This document shows positions 18,274 through 26,836 of a DNA stretch of 64,000 nucleotides, piece by piece. Under the pieces are notes generated by a model. That model had not been told where the DNA came from. It worked only from the letters and a program-made list of their open reading frames with translations, and made no database searches. The stretch is from Rhodococcus sp. AW25M09 (GTDB lineage Bacteria > Actinomycetota > Actinomycetes > Mycobacteriales > Mycobacteriaceae). The DNA is taken from NCBI RefSeq assembly GCF_000333955.1, contig NZ_CAPS01000120.1, forward strand, positions 41,718 to 105,717, given 5' to 3'. Positions within the stretch are counted from its first letter, which is position 1. Each line of letters opens with the position of its first letter. A program made the position numbers and the translations under genes.

Positions 18274-18329
18274 GGGCGGCACCGGTACTACAATGCCATC
18301 GCAATGTCGGTGATTTCTCACCGATGTTG

Positions 18330-18403
18330 CGACCCTGACGGGACTCGAACCCGCGACCTCCGCCGTGACAGGGCGGCGCGCTAACCAACTGCGCCACAGG
18401 GCC
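18330..18403 (-). tRNA. tRNA-Asp (GTC)
   Basis: The minus strand begins GGCCCTGTGGCGCAGTTGG; the anticodon loop CTGTCAC holds GTC, the T-arm has GGTTCGAGTCC, and the discriminator is G as usual for Asp. CCA is not encoded. Confidence 0.95.
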
Positions 18404-18527
18404 TTGCTGTTGTTGCCGCGCTATTTCTAGCGCAGTAACTCTCCGAACTGCAAATCCGTATCTCACGAGAAGCGAGACGCGGACTGCTCTACTGCCGATC
18501 GGGTTGTCAAACCGATCTTTTCCTACG

Positions 18528-18600
18528 TACCCCCTACGGGATTCGAACCCGCGCTACCGCCTTGAAAGGGCGGCGTCCTAGGCCGCTAGACGAAGGGGGC
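18528..18600 (-). tRNA. tRNA-Glu (TTC)
   Basis: The minus strand begins GCCCCCTTCGTCTAGCGGCC; the anticodon loop CTTTCAA holds TTC, and the T-arm has GGTTCGAATCC. This is the first gene of the Glu-Asp-Phe cluster. Confidence 0.95.
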
Positions 18601-18679
18601 CCGCCGAACTGCTTCGACGTTACCCTCAACGGCGTTCCGTTGGGAGCTGGGATAGCTTAGGACACTTTCGCAGCAAATC

Positions 18680-19348
18680 TCAAACCGGCAGGTCAGAGAC
18701 GGTTTTCGCGTAGTTCTCACCGAACTGGTCCCACCCGTGCGCCTTGAACTCGGCGAGCCAACGGTCCGACGCCATGGCCAACAGAACCACCTCTACGGAC
18801 TCCTCGAACCGCTCGCGCAGGTCTGCGTTGTCGGCGACCAGATCCGACATGTAGCGCTGACCCGCCATCGACGCCGCGAGCACTCGTACGAACTTGGCTG
18901 CGTCGAACTCCGACTTGAGGTCCCCCATTGCCAGGGCGCGCTCGGCCTGTTGGTGACCTTGGGCCCCCCATACGCGACCGCCGCCCGAGTGAACCTCCGC
19001 ATAGAACTCGGGCTCGACTATCAGCCGGAATTCGGCGCGCACGATCACGTCGTTCTGAAAGTTCTGCGCAATGTCGTCCACGATCCCTCGGATGACATAG
19101 AAAGGATGCGCAGTGGTGTCGGCCCATTTCTCCATGATGGCGACATACCGGTCCAAACCAGCACTGAGAACCGCTCGGGCCAGATCTTCCTTCGATTGGA
19201 AATGGAAATACATCGCACCTTTGGTGGCGTTCGAGCCCTCCAAGATGGTGTTGACGGACGCCGCCGCGTATCCACGCTTGGCGAACTCCGCCGCCGCCGC
19301 CTCGACGATGGCCGCCCGGGTCCGCCGTGCTCGCTCTTGTTGTGCCAT
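18680..19348 (-). CDS. TetR-family regulator, gamma-butyrolactone-receptor type
   Basis: A 222-aa repressor. The N-terminal HTH (AQQERARRTRAAIVEAAAAE, GYAAASVNTILEGSNATKGA, MYFHFQSKEDLARAVL) is very like the ArpA/ScbR gamma-butyrolactone receptors of Streptomyces. The ligand domain (about 70-222) keeps the family Trp in KWAD and the RAEFRLI segment. It may sense an acyl signal such as a butyrolactone or a CoA ester. It is divergent from the lipase gene across a 644-bp non-coding stretch and may control its own promoter or the lipase. Confidence 0.85.
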   Translation of the reverse strand: MAQQERARRTRAAIVEAAAAEFAKRGYAAASVNTILEGSNATKGAMYFHFQSKEDLARAVLSAGLDRYVAIMEKWADTTAHPFYVIRGIVDDIAQNFQNDVIVRAEFRLIVEPEFYAEVHSGGGRVWGAQGHQQAERALAMGDLKSEFDAAKFVRVLAASMAGQRYMSDLVADNADLRERFEESVEVVLLAMASDRWLAEFKAHGWDQFGENYAKTVSDLPV

Positions 19349-19392
19349 TTACTCCGTGCCTCCGAGCCCAAGCGCCCTGCATATCCACAGGT

Positions 19393-19411
19393 AGTACAGA
19401 TAGAGAGTACT
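19393..19411. promoter_or_regulatory. Inverted repeat upstream of the TetR gene
   Basis: AGTAC-N9-GTACT lies 45 nt before the TetR start codon. This is the expected position of an autoregulatory operator. It does not match a known consensus, so the function is inferred from place and symmetry. Confidence 0.4.
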
Positions 19412-19941
19412 TCACCCGAACGACAAGCGAGTCGACTCACCTGCGGTTCGCTTCGATCCACTCTGCCGACCTTAAATTTGCTTAGGCAACAGAAACAAGC
19501 CGGATGGTATGATTTTCGCGGCTCGAGTGCGCTGCAGGGGGGTGCGCACTCGAGCCACTTTTCACTCGGCAACTCCTCACCGAAGATTTGCCACGCGTCG
19601 AACCACTGCTCACAGTTCCCCAATTCAAAGCTGGAACCACACACAAAGCCCGATTCACACTCCCCGATCGAGCGACCGACGCCTCACCCCTACCGTCTCG
19701 GGCCTACGACTCGGTTTCAGTTGAAAGTCGAATTACATTTGGCCGTAACACATCTCGAGCCATGGGTGCCCACGAGCGCACGTTAGCGCACGAAAGCTAG
19801 TGCAGATCAGCGGTTTACATCGCCTCGAGCGCAGATTCCACCGAAATACATTGTTGGATAATAGATATCGAACAAGACCGGTTGGTAACATTTTCGATAC
19901 TTTCCTCACGTCGCGACACACGCACCGACACACCCACCTAC
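19412..19941. other. Long non-coding stretch between TetR and lipase genes
   Basis: No open frame here has coding character; the composition is less GC-rich than the genes. It contains TATGAT (19508-19513), a good -10 box, and directly after it a perfect 12-bp stem (19520-19531 with 19545-19556). The remainder (19560-19880) shows no recognisable element. It could hold a long lipase 5' leader, a small RNA or only spacer. Confidence 0.5.
19520..19556. terminator. Strong hairpin with T-rich flanks in the intergenic stretch
   Basis: GGCTCGAGTGCG and CGCACTCGAGCC pair perfectly around a 13-nt loop with a G6 run. GATTTTCGC precedes it and ACTTTTCAC follows it. It may terminate transcription in either direction, or be the 5' end of a transcript from the TATGAT box 7 nt upstream. 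Confidence 0.5.
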
Positions 19942-19957
19942 TGTGAGCTGCATCACA
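19942..19957. promoter_or_regulatory. Perfect Crp binding site at the lipase promoter
   Basis: TGTGAGCTGCATCACA matches TGTGA-N6-TCACA at every fixed position. It is centred about 43 nt before the lipase ATG, so it overlaps or adjoins the promoter. It implies cAMP control of the secreted lipase. Confidence 0.7.
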
Positions 19958-19992
19958 CAATCGGTTCTGCCTATCGGAGACGAGTGAGCGCC

Positions 19993-21246
19993 ATGAAGGT
20001 ACCGGTTCGCGTATTCCGTTCCATGACAGCATTGTTCGCAGTGTCGATCATCACGCTGTCGAGCGCAGCCACCGCACCGGCGGACCCCATCGGGAATTTC
20101 GTGGCACCCGTCGCCGATCCCGCCTTGTATATGCCCACCCCACTGGGCGAACCCTGGTTCGACCCACCCGCAGGCTACGAGCAGCAACCCCCCGGGTCGG
20201 TGCTGGCAACCCGAAAGGTGAACGTCGGTCCACTGTTCACACCGGTCACCTCGACCCAGATCCTGTTTCGCACCAACGATTCCAAGGATCGGCCGGTCGC
20301 GGGCGTCACCACCGCCATCGTGCCCACGGCCCCCTGGACGGGCCCCGGAAGCCGGCCGGTGGTCGCGTACAACATGGCCATCGATTCACTCGGAAACACC
20401 TGCGCTCCGTCGTGGACCCTCCCACGCGGTATAGCTCCGGAGATCGTCCCGGTGCAGTCGTTCCTGGCGAAGAACTATGCCGTCGTAGTCACCGATCATC
20501 AGGGGCCGCGGCAGGGATATGCAGCAGGACCGATGGCAGGGCACGCCATCCTGGACGCACTGCGCGCCATGGTTCGCCTGCCCGAGTTGGGCCTGCCGGC
20601 GCAGTCTCCGATCGCTGCGACCGGATATTCCGGGGGTGCGATTGCATCCGGATGGGCTGCGCAGCTGGCTCCCACCTACGCACCGGAGGTCAACCTCGTC
20701 GGCGTGGCGTTCGGCGGAGCCCCCACCGACTACCGGATTCTCCTGAGTTCGCTCAACGGAACGGTGGGCTCCACCCTGTTCCTGTCCGCCACGCTCGGAG
20801 TCGCCAGGGAGTACCCCGAGATGTTCTCGCTGATGAATGCCAACGGCCTGCGCCTGGCCACCATCGCCAAGGACATGTGCATCTACCTCACCGCGCCGGG
20901 TGGCCTCGTCGCTCCCATTCCCGCACAGGCACTGTCGGACATTCCGAACGTCGATCGGACGCCGATCGCCGAACAGATCATCGCCTCGACCCGGATGGGA
21001 GGAGACCGGACACCGACAGCGCCCGTATTCATCTACCACGGACAACAGGAATTCTGGATCCCCAAGGAAGGGCCCGAGAACCTGTACGACGAGTGGTGCG
21101 CCAACGGTGCGAGCGTCCGATTGGAGGAATACGTGGGCGAACACCTCGTCGTCGCATTCACCGGCATGCCCGGTGCGTACTCCTGGATCGACGACCGACT
21201 GGCCGGCATCCCCGCACCGAGCGGATGCAGCAGCTTCGGACGCTGA
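19993..21246 (+). CDS. Secreted lipase (LIP family, alpha/beta-hydrolase)
   Basis: A 417-aa exported lipase of the secretory-lipase family (PF03583), common in Nocardia and Rhodococcus. The signal peptide covers about residues 1-34 (cleaved near TAPADP). The nucleophile Ser lies in ATGYSGGAIASGW. The later Asp and His are probably in the YHGQQEFW and EEYVGEHLVVA regions. It presumably hydrolyses triacylglycerol or other esters outside the cell. ATG 19993 and GTG 19984 are both possible; GGAG at 19976-19979 is closer to the GTG. A Crp site lies just upstream. Confidence 0.9.
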   Translation: MKVPVRVFRSMTALFAVSIITLSSAATAPADPIGNFVAPVADPALYMPTPLGEPWFDPPAGYEQQPPGSVLATRKVNVGPLFTPVTSTQILFRTNDSKDRPVAGVTTAIVPTAPWTGPGSRPVVAYNMAIDSLGNTCAPSWTLPRGIAPEIVPVQSFLAKNYAVVVTDHQGPRQGYAAGPMAGHAILDALRAMVRLPELGLPAQSPIAATGYSGGAIASGWAAQLAPTYAPEVNLVGVAFGGAPTDYRILLSSLNGTVGSTLFLSATLGVAREYPEMFSLMNANGLRLATIAKDMCIYLTAPGGLVAPIPAQALSDIPNVDRTPIAEQIIASTRMGGDRTPTAPVFIYHGQQEFWIPKEGPENLYDEWCANGASVRLEEYVGEHLVVAFTGMPGAYSWIDDRLAGIPAPSGCSSFGR

Positions 21247-21280
21247 CCCGTCGGAACTGACGCTGACCCGTCCGAACTAC
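21241..21280. repeat. 20-bp tandem duplication over the lipase stop codon
   Basis: CGCTGACCCGTCGGAACTGA at 21241-21260 is followed at once by CGCTGACCCGTCCGAACTAC, differing at three positions. The first copy contains the lipase stop TGA (21244-21246). Confidence 0.88.
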
Positions 21281-21334
21281 TGCCGGGGGTACTTGCCCGT
21301 CAGTGCCGCGCGGCCCGTTACACTTTCGAGCCGC

Positions 21335-21410
21335 GCCCCTATAGCTCAGTTGGTAGAGCTACGGACTTTTAATCCGCAGGTCGTAGGTTCGAGTCCTACT
21401 GGGGGCACCA
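21335..21410 (+). tRNA. tRNA-Lys (TTT), CCA encoded
   Basis: GCCCCTATAGCTCAGTTGGT begins the molecule; the anticodon loop CTTTTAA holds TTT; the T-arm is GGTTCGAGTCC; the acceptor 3' strand is GGGGGC-A followed by encoded CCA. It is a lone tRNA between the lipase and desA1. No integrase or att duplication is seen. Confidence 0.96.
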
Positions 21411-21616
21411 CACACACTCGGGTAACGGTGATCACACCTGCTCGGAACGTACTACTCGGGCGTAACGATGGGCAGGTACGAAGCGACGTACAAGGGGCTG
21501 CCGCGATCACGGACGCCGACCGACGAATCGACGCACTGGCGCTTCCCGTCGATCGACATCGAACATCACGATCGCCGGAACAGCAAGTGAACAGGCACGA
21601 CACGGTTCACACCGAA

Positions 21617-21632
21617 CTTACGGTGCCGTAAG
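21617..21632. promoter_or_regulatory. Palindromic operator upstream of desA1 (MadR-like)
   Basis: CTTACGGTGCCGTAAG is a 7-bp inverted repeat with a TG centre, 36 nt before the desaturase ATG. In mycobacteria the repressor MadR controls desA1 and desA2 through a palindrome in this position in response to acyl-CoA. The symmetry is seen directly; the regulator is inferred. Confidence 0.55.
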
Positions 21633-21668
21633 CTGGACCGGTCGTACGCAATCTATGGAGGCGATCTA

Positions 21669-22625
21669 ATGGCGAGGGATCTGACACAGCTCGAGCTTCT
21701 GCAGGAGCTGGTGCCCACTGCCGAGGACAACGTGAACCGTCACATCACCATGGCGCGGGAGTGGCATCCACACGATTACGTGCCGTGGGACGAAGGCCGC
21801 AACTTCGCCGCTCTCGGTGGCCAGGACTACGACCCCGAGCAGTCCAAGCTCTCCGACGTCGCCCAGGCCGCGATGATCACCAACCTGCTCACCGAGGACA
21901 ACCTGCCCTCCTACCACCGTGAGATCGCCGAGAACTTCTCCCGCGACGGCGCGTGGGGAACCTGGGTCGGCCGCTGGACCGCCGAGGAAAACCGGCACGG
22001 CATCGTCATGCGCGACTACCTCGTCGTCACCCGCGGCGTCGATCCCGTGGCTCTCGAAGAAGCCCGCATGATCCACATGACCAACGGGTTCGCCTCGCCC
22101 GCCGGTTCGCAGACAGGCCTGCTCCACTCGGTCGCGTACGTGACGTTCCAGGAGCTCGCCACCCGCGTCTCGCACCGCAACACCGGCAAGGTCTGCGACG
22201 ATCCCATCGCCGACCGCATGCTCCAACGCATCGCCGCCGACGAGAACCTGCACATGATCTTCTACCGCAACATCACCGGCGCAGCGATGGACATCGCTCC
22301 CGACCAGACCCTCGATGCGGTCTCCGACATCGTGACGAACTTCGTCATGCCCGGTGCCGGGATGCCGAACTTCCGCCGCAACGGTGTGCTGATGGCCAAG
22401 CACGGCATCTACGACCTGCGTCAGCACCTCGAAGACGTCGTCTGGCCGGTGCTGCGCAAGTGGAGCGTGTTCGAGCGCAACGACTTCACCGCCCGCGGTG
22501 AGAACAAGCGTGAAGAACTCGCCGTGTTCCTCGAAGACCTCGAGCGTCAGGCCACCAAATTCGAGGAGATGAGGGATCGCTCCCTCGCCCGCGAACGTGC
22601 GAAGGCCGAAGCACGCGCGTCGTAA
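21669..22625 (+). CDS. desA1: Acyl-ACP desaturase DesA1 (mycolic-acid pathway)
   Basis: Soluble diiron desaturase of 318 aa that inserts a double bond into long acyl-ACP chains, needed for mycolic acids. The iron ligands appear in the helices WTAEENRHGIVMRDY (E-E-x-x-H) and AADENLHMIFYRN (D-E-x-x-H), with an earlier Glu in the ENLLT-like helix (LLTEDNLPSYHREI). Length and sequence are close to M. tuberculosis DesA1 (Rv0824c), which lies beside dus in that genome too. GGAGG at 21657-21661 supports ATG 21669. Confidence 0.95.
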   Translation: MARDLTQLELLQELVPTAEDNVNRHITMAREWHPHDYVPWDEGRNFAALGGQDYDPEQSKLSDVAQAAMITNLLTEDNLPSYHREIAENFSRDGAWGTWVGRWTAEENRHGIVMRDYLVVTRGVDPVALEEARMIHMTNGFASPAGSQTGLLHSVAYVTFQELATRVSHRNTGKVCDDPIADRMLQRIAADENLHMIFYRNITGAAMDIAPDQTLDAVSDIVTNFVMPGAGMPNFRRNGVLMAKHGIYDLRQHLEDVVWPVLRKWSVFERNDFTARGENKREELAVFLEDLERQATKFEEMRDRSLARERAKAEARAS

Positions 22626-22677
22626 GTTCTCGATCGGCTGGTGTGCCCGGTACCGACTTCGGTGCCGGGCACCCTTG

Positions 22678-22728
22678 TTTTCACCCGATCACTGTTTCCA
22701 CCCGATCACTGTTTTCACTCGATCACTG
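22678..22728. repeat. 17-bp tandem repeat, three copies, between desA1 and dus
   Basis: TTTTCACCCGATCACTG, TTTCCACCCGATCACTG and TTTTCACTCGATCACTG stand head to tail and differ by one base each. They are in the desA1-dus gap, 53 nt after the desA1 stop, and follow the hairpin-like GTGCCCGG...CCGGGCAC (22643-22672). Confidence 0.9.
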
Positions 22729-22760
22729 CTTTCCTTCCCTTCGTTCCAAAGGCATTTCTC

Positions 22761-23900
22761 ATGACACTGCAGATCGGCTCACTCGAGTTGCGCAGCCCTG
22801 TCGTTCTCGCCCCCATGGCAGGCGTCACCAATGTGGCGTTCCGCACCCTGTGCCGGGAGCAGGAACTGGAGCGAGCAGGCAGCACGTCGGGCCTGTACGT
22901 CTGCGAGATGGTCACTGCGCGGGCGTTGGTGGAGCGGCAGCCCGCCACGATGCACATGACGACGTTCGGCCCCACCGAAACACCGCGGTCGCTTCAGCTG
23001 TACACCGTCGATCCGGACACCACGTACGCCGCCGCCAAAATGATCGTCGACGACAATCTTGCCGACCACATCGACATGAACTTCGGCTGCCCCGTTCCCA
23101 AAGTCACGCGCAAGGGCGGCGGTGCCGCCCTCCCCTACAAGCGAAACCTGTTCGGTCGCATCGTCGCCGCTGCCGTCAAGGCGACCGAGGGCACCGACAT
23201 TCCGGTCACCGTCAAGTTCCGCGTCGGCATCGACGAGAACCATCACACGCACCTCGATGCGGGCGCAATCGCTGCCGACGAGGGCGCAGCCGCGGTGGCG
23301 TTGCACGCCAGAACTGCCTCGCAGCGCTACTCCGGCACCGCGGACTGGAACGAGATCGCGCGGCTCAAGGAACACGTCACCGGCATCCCGGTACTGGGCA
23401 ACGGAGACATCTTCTCTGCCTCCGACGCCGTCCGCATGATGGCCGAGACCGGCTGCGACGGAGTCGTCGTCGGGCGGGGTTGTCTCGGCCGACCATGGCT
23501 GTTCGCCGAACTCAGTGCCCGACTGAACGGCAGACCCGAGCCGACGCCACCCACCCTCGGCGAGGTGACCACGATCATCGCTCGCCACGCCGAATTGCTC
23601 GCCCATCATCACGGCGAGAAGAAGGGCCTGCGTGAGCTGCGCAAGCATGTGTCCTGGTACCTGCGCGGGTTTCCCGCAGGATCGGATCTTCGTGTCTCGA
23701 TGGCATTGGTCTCCACCCTCGCCGAATTGGACGACCTGCTGGCGCAACTCGATCCGACCGTTCCGTTTCCCAAGGACGCCGAGGGACCCCGAGGACGACA
23801 GGGCTCTCCGGGTGCAGTCGCGCTACCCGAGGGTTGGCTCGACGATCCGGAAGACCTGTGTGTACCCGCCGGCGCCGACCTGATGCATTCGGGCGGCTGA
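22761..23900 (+). CDS. dusB: tRNA-dihydrouridine synthase (Dus)
   Basis: Flavin enzyme that reduces specific uridines in tRNA to dihydrouridine. The 379-aa TIM barrel shows LAPMAGVTNVAFRTL (FMN start), MNFGCPVPKVTRKGGGAAL with the catalytic Cys, VTVKFRVGID, VALHARTASQRYSG, IPVLGNGDIF and VVGRGCLGRPW. The C-terminal helical RNA-binding domain follows (about 265-379). ATG 22761 gives the conserved N-terminus; a longer frame would start inside the tandem repeat. Confidence 0.93.
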   Translation: MTLQIGSLELRSPVVLAPMAGVTNVAFRTLCREQELERAGSTSGLYVCEMVTARALVERQPATMHMTTFGPTETPRSLQLYTVDPDTTYAAAKMIVDDNLADHIDMNFGCPVPKVTRKGGGAALPYKRNLFGRIVAAAVKATEGTDIPVTVKFRVGIDENHHTHLDAGAIAADEGAAAVALHARTASQRYSGTADWNEIARLKEHVTGIPVLGNGDIFSASDAVRMMAETGCDGVVVGRGCLGRPWLFAELSARLNGRPEPTPPTLGEVTTIIARHAELLAHHHGEKKGLRELRKHVSWYLRGFPAGSDLRVSMALVSTLAELDDLLAQLDPTVPFPKDAEGPRGRQGSPGAVALPEGWLDDPEDLCVPAGADLMHSGG

Positions 23901-24033
23901 TCACCAGCGGACCGGGTCTCACCTCGCACGGAGTGGACCATGCCGCTGGAGTCAGTACTATGGCTGGGATTGCCGAGTAGGCAGCGCGTGCGTGTAATGG
24001 AAGGCCAGGTTCGAATTCGTGGGAGACGATCGA

Positions 24034-25953
24034 GTGTCGGGCCCGTCCATGCCCGAGCGTCGCGCCCCATGGGAGCGCCCGCTGTCTTCGATCGGACAAA
24101 CCGACGCAGTCGGGCGTTCGGGGCAGCGCCGACCGCGCTCCGACACCCCCGCCGCGCCAGATCAGGAACCACCCGAGCCCGGCGACAGCGGCAGGCTCGG
24201 GAAACGATCGCCGCGTAATGCCGACACCGTCTCGGTCGCCGAGTTGGTGGACAAGATGTCGAAGTCCGGATCGATTCGACGGGTACCTGCCGAACGCCCG
24301 CCGGTCGAGGAACCCACCGAGGTCATCGCGCCGATCACCGACTCCACTCCCCCGCCCGCGCCGGCCGTACCGCCGACGCCGCCGCATGCGGTACCGGAAC
24401 CGGTGGGTGCGCCCGCCCAGGACCGCCCGGCGCTGACGAGGTTGGCCTTGAGCCGGGTACGACGACGCCGTCGATTACGGGTGATAGGCCGCAGCCTGGT
24501 CTCGGTGATCGCGATCCTGGCGGTAGCACTGACCGGAGTGGTCTGGGGTTACCTGCGGAACACCGACCAGGGATTTCTACAGGTCGCTGCGCTCGATCCG
24601 GACTCGGCAGACGTCGTCGACGCCGCCGGTCAGTACGGCGACGAGACCTATCTGATCGTGGGCACCGACACCCGCGCCGGCGCCAGCGGACAGGTGGGAG
24701 CGGGCACCGTCGCCGATGCCGAAGGATCCCGCTCGGACACCGTCATGCTGGTCAACATTCCGGCCGATCGCAGTCGCGTGGTGGCCGTCTCGTTCCCTCG
24801 TGACCTGGACGTGACGCGGCCGGTGTGCGAGCAGTTCGACAACGAAACCAACACCTACACCGGTGAGATGTTTCCCGAGGCGTACGGCGACAAACTCAAC
24901 GCAACCTATGCGCTCGGCGGACCCAAGTGCCTGGTCAAGACCATCCAGAAGATTTCGGGTCTGCGCATCGGACACTTCGTCGGAATGGACTTCGCCGGAT
25001 TCGAGTCGATGGTCAACGAGGTCGGCGGCGTCGAGGTCTGTACCGCGCAACCGTTGATCGACTACGAACTCGGTGACGTCCTTCCCAACCCCGGTACCCA
25101 ACGCATCGACGGTCACACCGCACTCGACTACGTTCGGGCACGCAATGTCGAGTCCGAGGGCAACGGCGATTACGGACGCATCAAACGCCAGCAGCGGTTC
25201 CTCTCGTCCCTACTGCGGTCGGCTCTGTCGAACAAGGTTCTACTCGATCCGGGCAAATTGAACGGCTTCGTCAACGCCTTCACTTCGGACACGTTCGTCG
25301 AGAACGTCAAGACTTCGGACCTGGTCACGCTGGGACGCTCGCTGCAGAATGTGGACGCGGGCGCCGTCACGTTCCTCACCATCCCCACCACCGGAACCAA
25401 CGACTACGGCAACGAGATTCCCAACGACGACGCAATCGGTGCCATCTTCCAGGCGATCATCGACGACGACCCACTACCGGGAGAAGAACGCGCGGAGCCG
25501 GTGACCCCCGAACCCTCGGCCGCCGCCCCTGCGCCCGACGCACCGCTGTTGGCCGTCGAACCAGGGACTGTGTCCCTTCAGGTGTCCAATGCGTCCGACA
25601 TCGCCGGTATGGCCCAAACTGCGGCCGACGAGCTTGCAACCTACGGTTTCCAGATCCTGACGGTAGGAAACTTCTCCGGCTCCGCCGCCCAAACCGTCGT
25701 CCGCTACTCGCCGGATCAGGAAGCGGCCGCGGCGACTGTCGCGTCGGCGATACCCGGTGCAGCGATCGAACTGGCTCCGAGCCTGAACAACGTCGTCGAG
25801 GTGGTACTCGGCTCCAACTATGCGGGATACACCCAGTACCCGACGGCGTTCGGGACACAGATCGATCCCACTCAGGTGGAAGGTACGACCGAGAGCGCGC
25901 CCCTGCCGGAGAATCTTTCCTTCACCAATGCCGCCGACGACACGTGCGCCTGA
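24034..25953 (+). CDS. LytR-CpsA-Psr (LCP) family cell-wall glycopolymer ligase
   Basis: A membrane-anchored enzyme that attaches arabinogalactan or another glycopolymer to peptidoglycan (Rv0822c-like). The 639-aa chain has a long disordered Pro-rich cytoplasmic N-terminus (about 1-145), one membrane helix (VSVIAILAVALTGVVWGYL, about 155-175), the LCP domain (about 200-400) and a C-terminal LytR_C domain (about 510-600). In the LCP domain, GTDTRAG, RSDTVMLVNI, SFPRDLDV and DYVRARNVE carry the Arg and Asp residues that bind polyprenyl pyrophosphate. GTG 24034 is preferred because GGGAGA stands 6 nt upstream; GTG 24019 is possible. Confidence 0.88.
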   Translation: MSGPSMPERRAPWERPLSSIGQTDAVGRSGQRRPRSDTPAAPDQEPPEPGDSGRLGKRSPRNADTVSVAELVDKMSKSGSIRRVPAERPPVEEPTEVIAPITDSTPPPAPAVPPTPPHAVPEPVGAPAQDRPALTRLALSRVRRRRRLRVIGRSLVSVIAILAVALTGVVWGYLRNTDQGFLQVAALDPDSADVVDAAGQYGDETYLIVGTDTRAGASGQVGAGTVADAEGSRSDTVMLVNIPADRSRVVAVSFPRDLDVTRPVCEQFDNETNTYTGEMFPEAYGDKLNATYALGGPKCLVKTIQKISGLRIGHFVGMDFAGFESMVNEVGGVEVCTAQPLIDYELGDVLPNPGTQRIDGHTALDYVRARNVESEGNGDYGRIKRQQRFLSSLLRSALSNKVLLDPGKLNGFVNAFTSDTFVENVKTSDLVTLGRSLQNVDAGAVTFLTIPTTGTNDYGNEIPNDDAIGAIFQAIIDDDPLPGEERAEPVTPEPSAAAPAPDAPLLAVEPGTVSLQVSNASDIAGMAQTAADELATYGFQILTVGNFSGSAAQTVVRYSPDQEAAAATVASAIPGAAIELAPSLNNVVEVVLGSNYAGYTQYPTAFGTQIDPTQVEGTTESAPLPENLSFTNAADDTCA

Positions 25954-26007
25954 GTGCATTCATGCTCCGTTAACCTTCGGGACAGGAAACGCGTCAGTGT
26001 GACCGAC

Positions 26008-26013
26008 TAAACT
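26008..26013 (+). promoter_or_regulatory. -10 box of phoU (leaderless)
   Basis: TAAACT lies exactly 6 nt before ATG 26020, with no Shine-Dalgarno between. Confidence 0.5.
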
Positions 26014-26019
26014 GCGCTC

Positions 26020-26694
26020 ATGCGCGTCGCCTACAACGAACAGATGAACGAGCTTGCCGATCTCCTCGGAGAAATGGCGAGCCTGGCTGGAGCGGCTATG
26101 GAAAAGGCCACTCAGTCACTCCTCCAAGCAGACCTGGTTCTCGCCGAGCAGGTCATTTCCGAGCACGACAAGATCACCGAGCTGAGCGCGGTGTGCGAGG
26201 AGAAGGCCTTCACGCTTCTCGCCCTGCAGGCTCCGGTCGCAGGCGATCTCCGTTCGGTGGTGGCCGGCATCCAGATCGTTGCCGACATCGACCGGATGGG
26301 CGCTCTCGCACTGCACGTCGCCAAGATCACCCGCCGCAGGCACCCGAACCACGCCCTTCCCGAGGTCGTCAACGGCTACTTCGCCGAGATGGGTCGCCTC
26401 GCCGTTCAGATCGGCGCTTCGGCCCGCGAGGTACTCGAGACCCGCGATCCCGAGCGCGCTGCGAAGCTGCAGGAGGAGGACGAGGCGATGGACGATCTGC
26501 ACCGTCACCTCTTCACGGTGCTGATGGACCGCGAGTGGAGCCACGGCGTCGCCGCCGCGGTGGACGTGACCCTGCTGGGTCGCTTCTACGAGCGATTCGC
26601 CGACCACGCCGTCGAGGTAGGCCGCCGCGTGATCTTCCTGGTGACCGGAGAGCTACCGGTCGACCTCGGTCACAACAACATTCCGACCTCGTAA
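26020..26694 (+). CDS. phoU: PhoU phosphate-signalling protein (PhoY2-like)
   Basis: Cytoplasmic helical protein of 224 aa that couples the PstSCAB transporter to the SenX3/RegX3-type two-component system and represses the Pho response when phosphate is plentiful. Two three-helix PhoU repeats carry the metal-binding E/D-xxx-D pattern: [17 protein letters not shown] in the first and [19 protein letters not shown] in the second. It converges with pstB across two hairpins. It is the counterpart of phoY2 (Rv0821c). Confidence 0.95.
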   Translation: MRVAYNEQMNELADLLGEMASLAGAAMEKATQSLLQADLVLAEQVISEHDKITELSAVCEEKAFTLLALQAPVAGDLRSVVAGIQIVADIDRMGALALHVAKITRRRHPNHALPEVVNGYFAEMGRLAVQIGASAREVLETRDPERAAKLQEEDEAMDDLHRHLFTVLMDREWSHGVAAAVDVTLLGRFYERFADHAVEVGRRVIFLVTGELPVDLGHNNIPTS

Positions 26695-26704
26695 GACCAC
26701 CCTC

Positions 26705-26740
26705 GTCGGGTAGCGCTGCGCAGCAGCAGCGCTACCCGAC
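26705..26740. terminator. Hairpin after phoU
   Basis: GTCGGGTAGCGCTGC pairs with GCAGCGCTACCCGAC in a 15-bp stem. There is no T run on either side. Confidence 0.6.
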
Positions 26741-26778
26741 GTCCGCTTCGGGACAGCAGTGGCAGACACGCACAGCGA

Positions 26779-26818
26779 AGAACCCCCGTCGAGCACTCGC
26801 TCGGCGGGGGTTCTTTTT
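26779..26818. terminator. Bidirectional terminator between phoU and pstB
   Basis: AGAACCCCCG...CGGGGGTTCT with a T5 run on the plus side and matching A-rich flank (GAAGAA) on the other. It serves the convergent phoU and pstB transcripts. Confidence 0.88.
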
Positions 26819-26836
26819 CTCTCGGAGAGGTGCGAC

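Noticed and set aside
19588..19800. 70-codon open frame in the TetR-lipase gap
   Set aside because: No ribosome site, no recognisable domain, unusual composition compared with true genes; probably chance.
21335..21410. tRNA-Lys as a phage or island attachment site
   Set aside because: No integrase and no second copy of the tRNA 3' end in the window; the flanking 20-bp duplication does not involve the tRNA.
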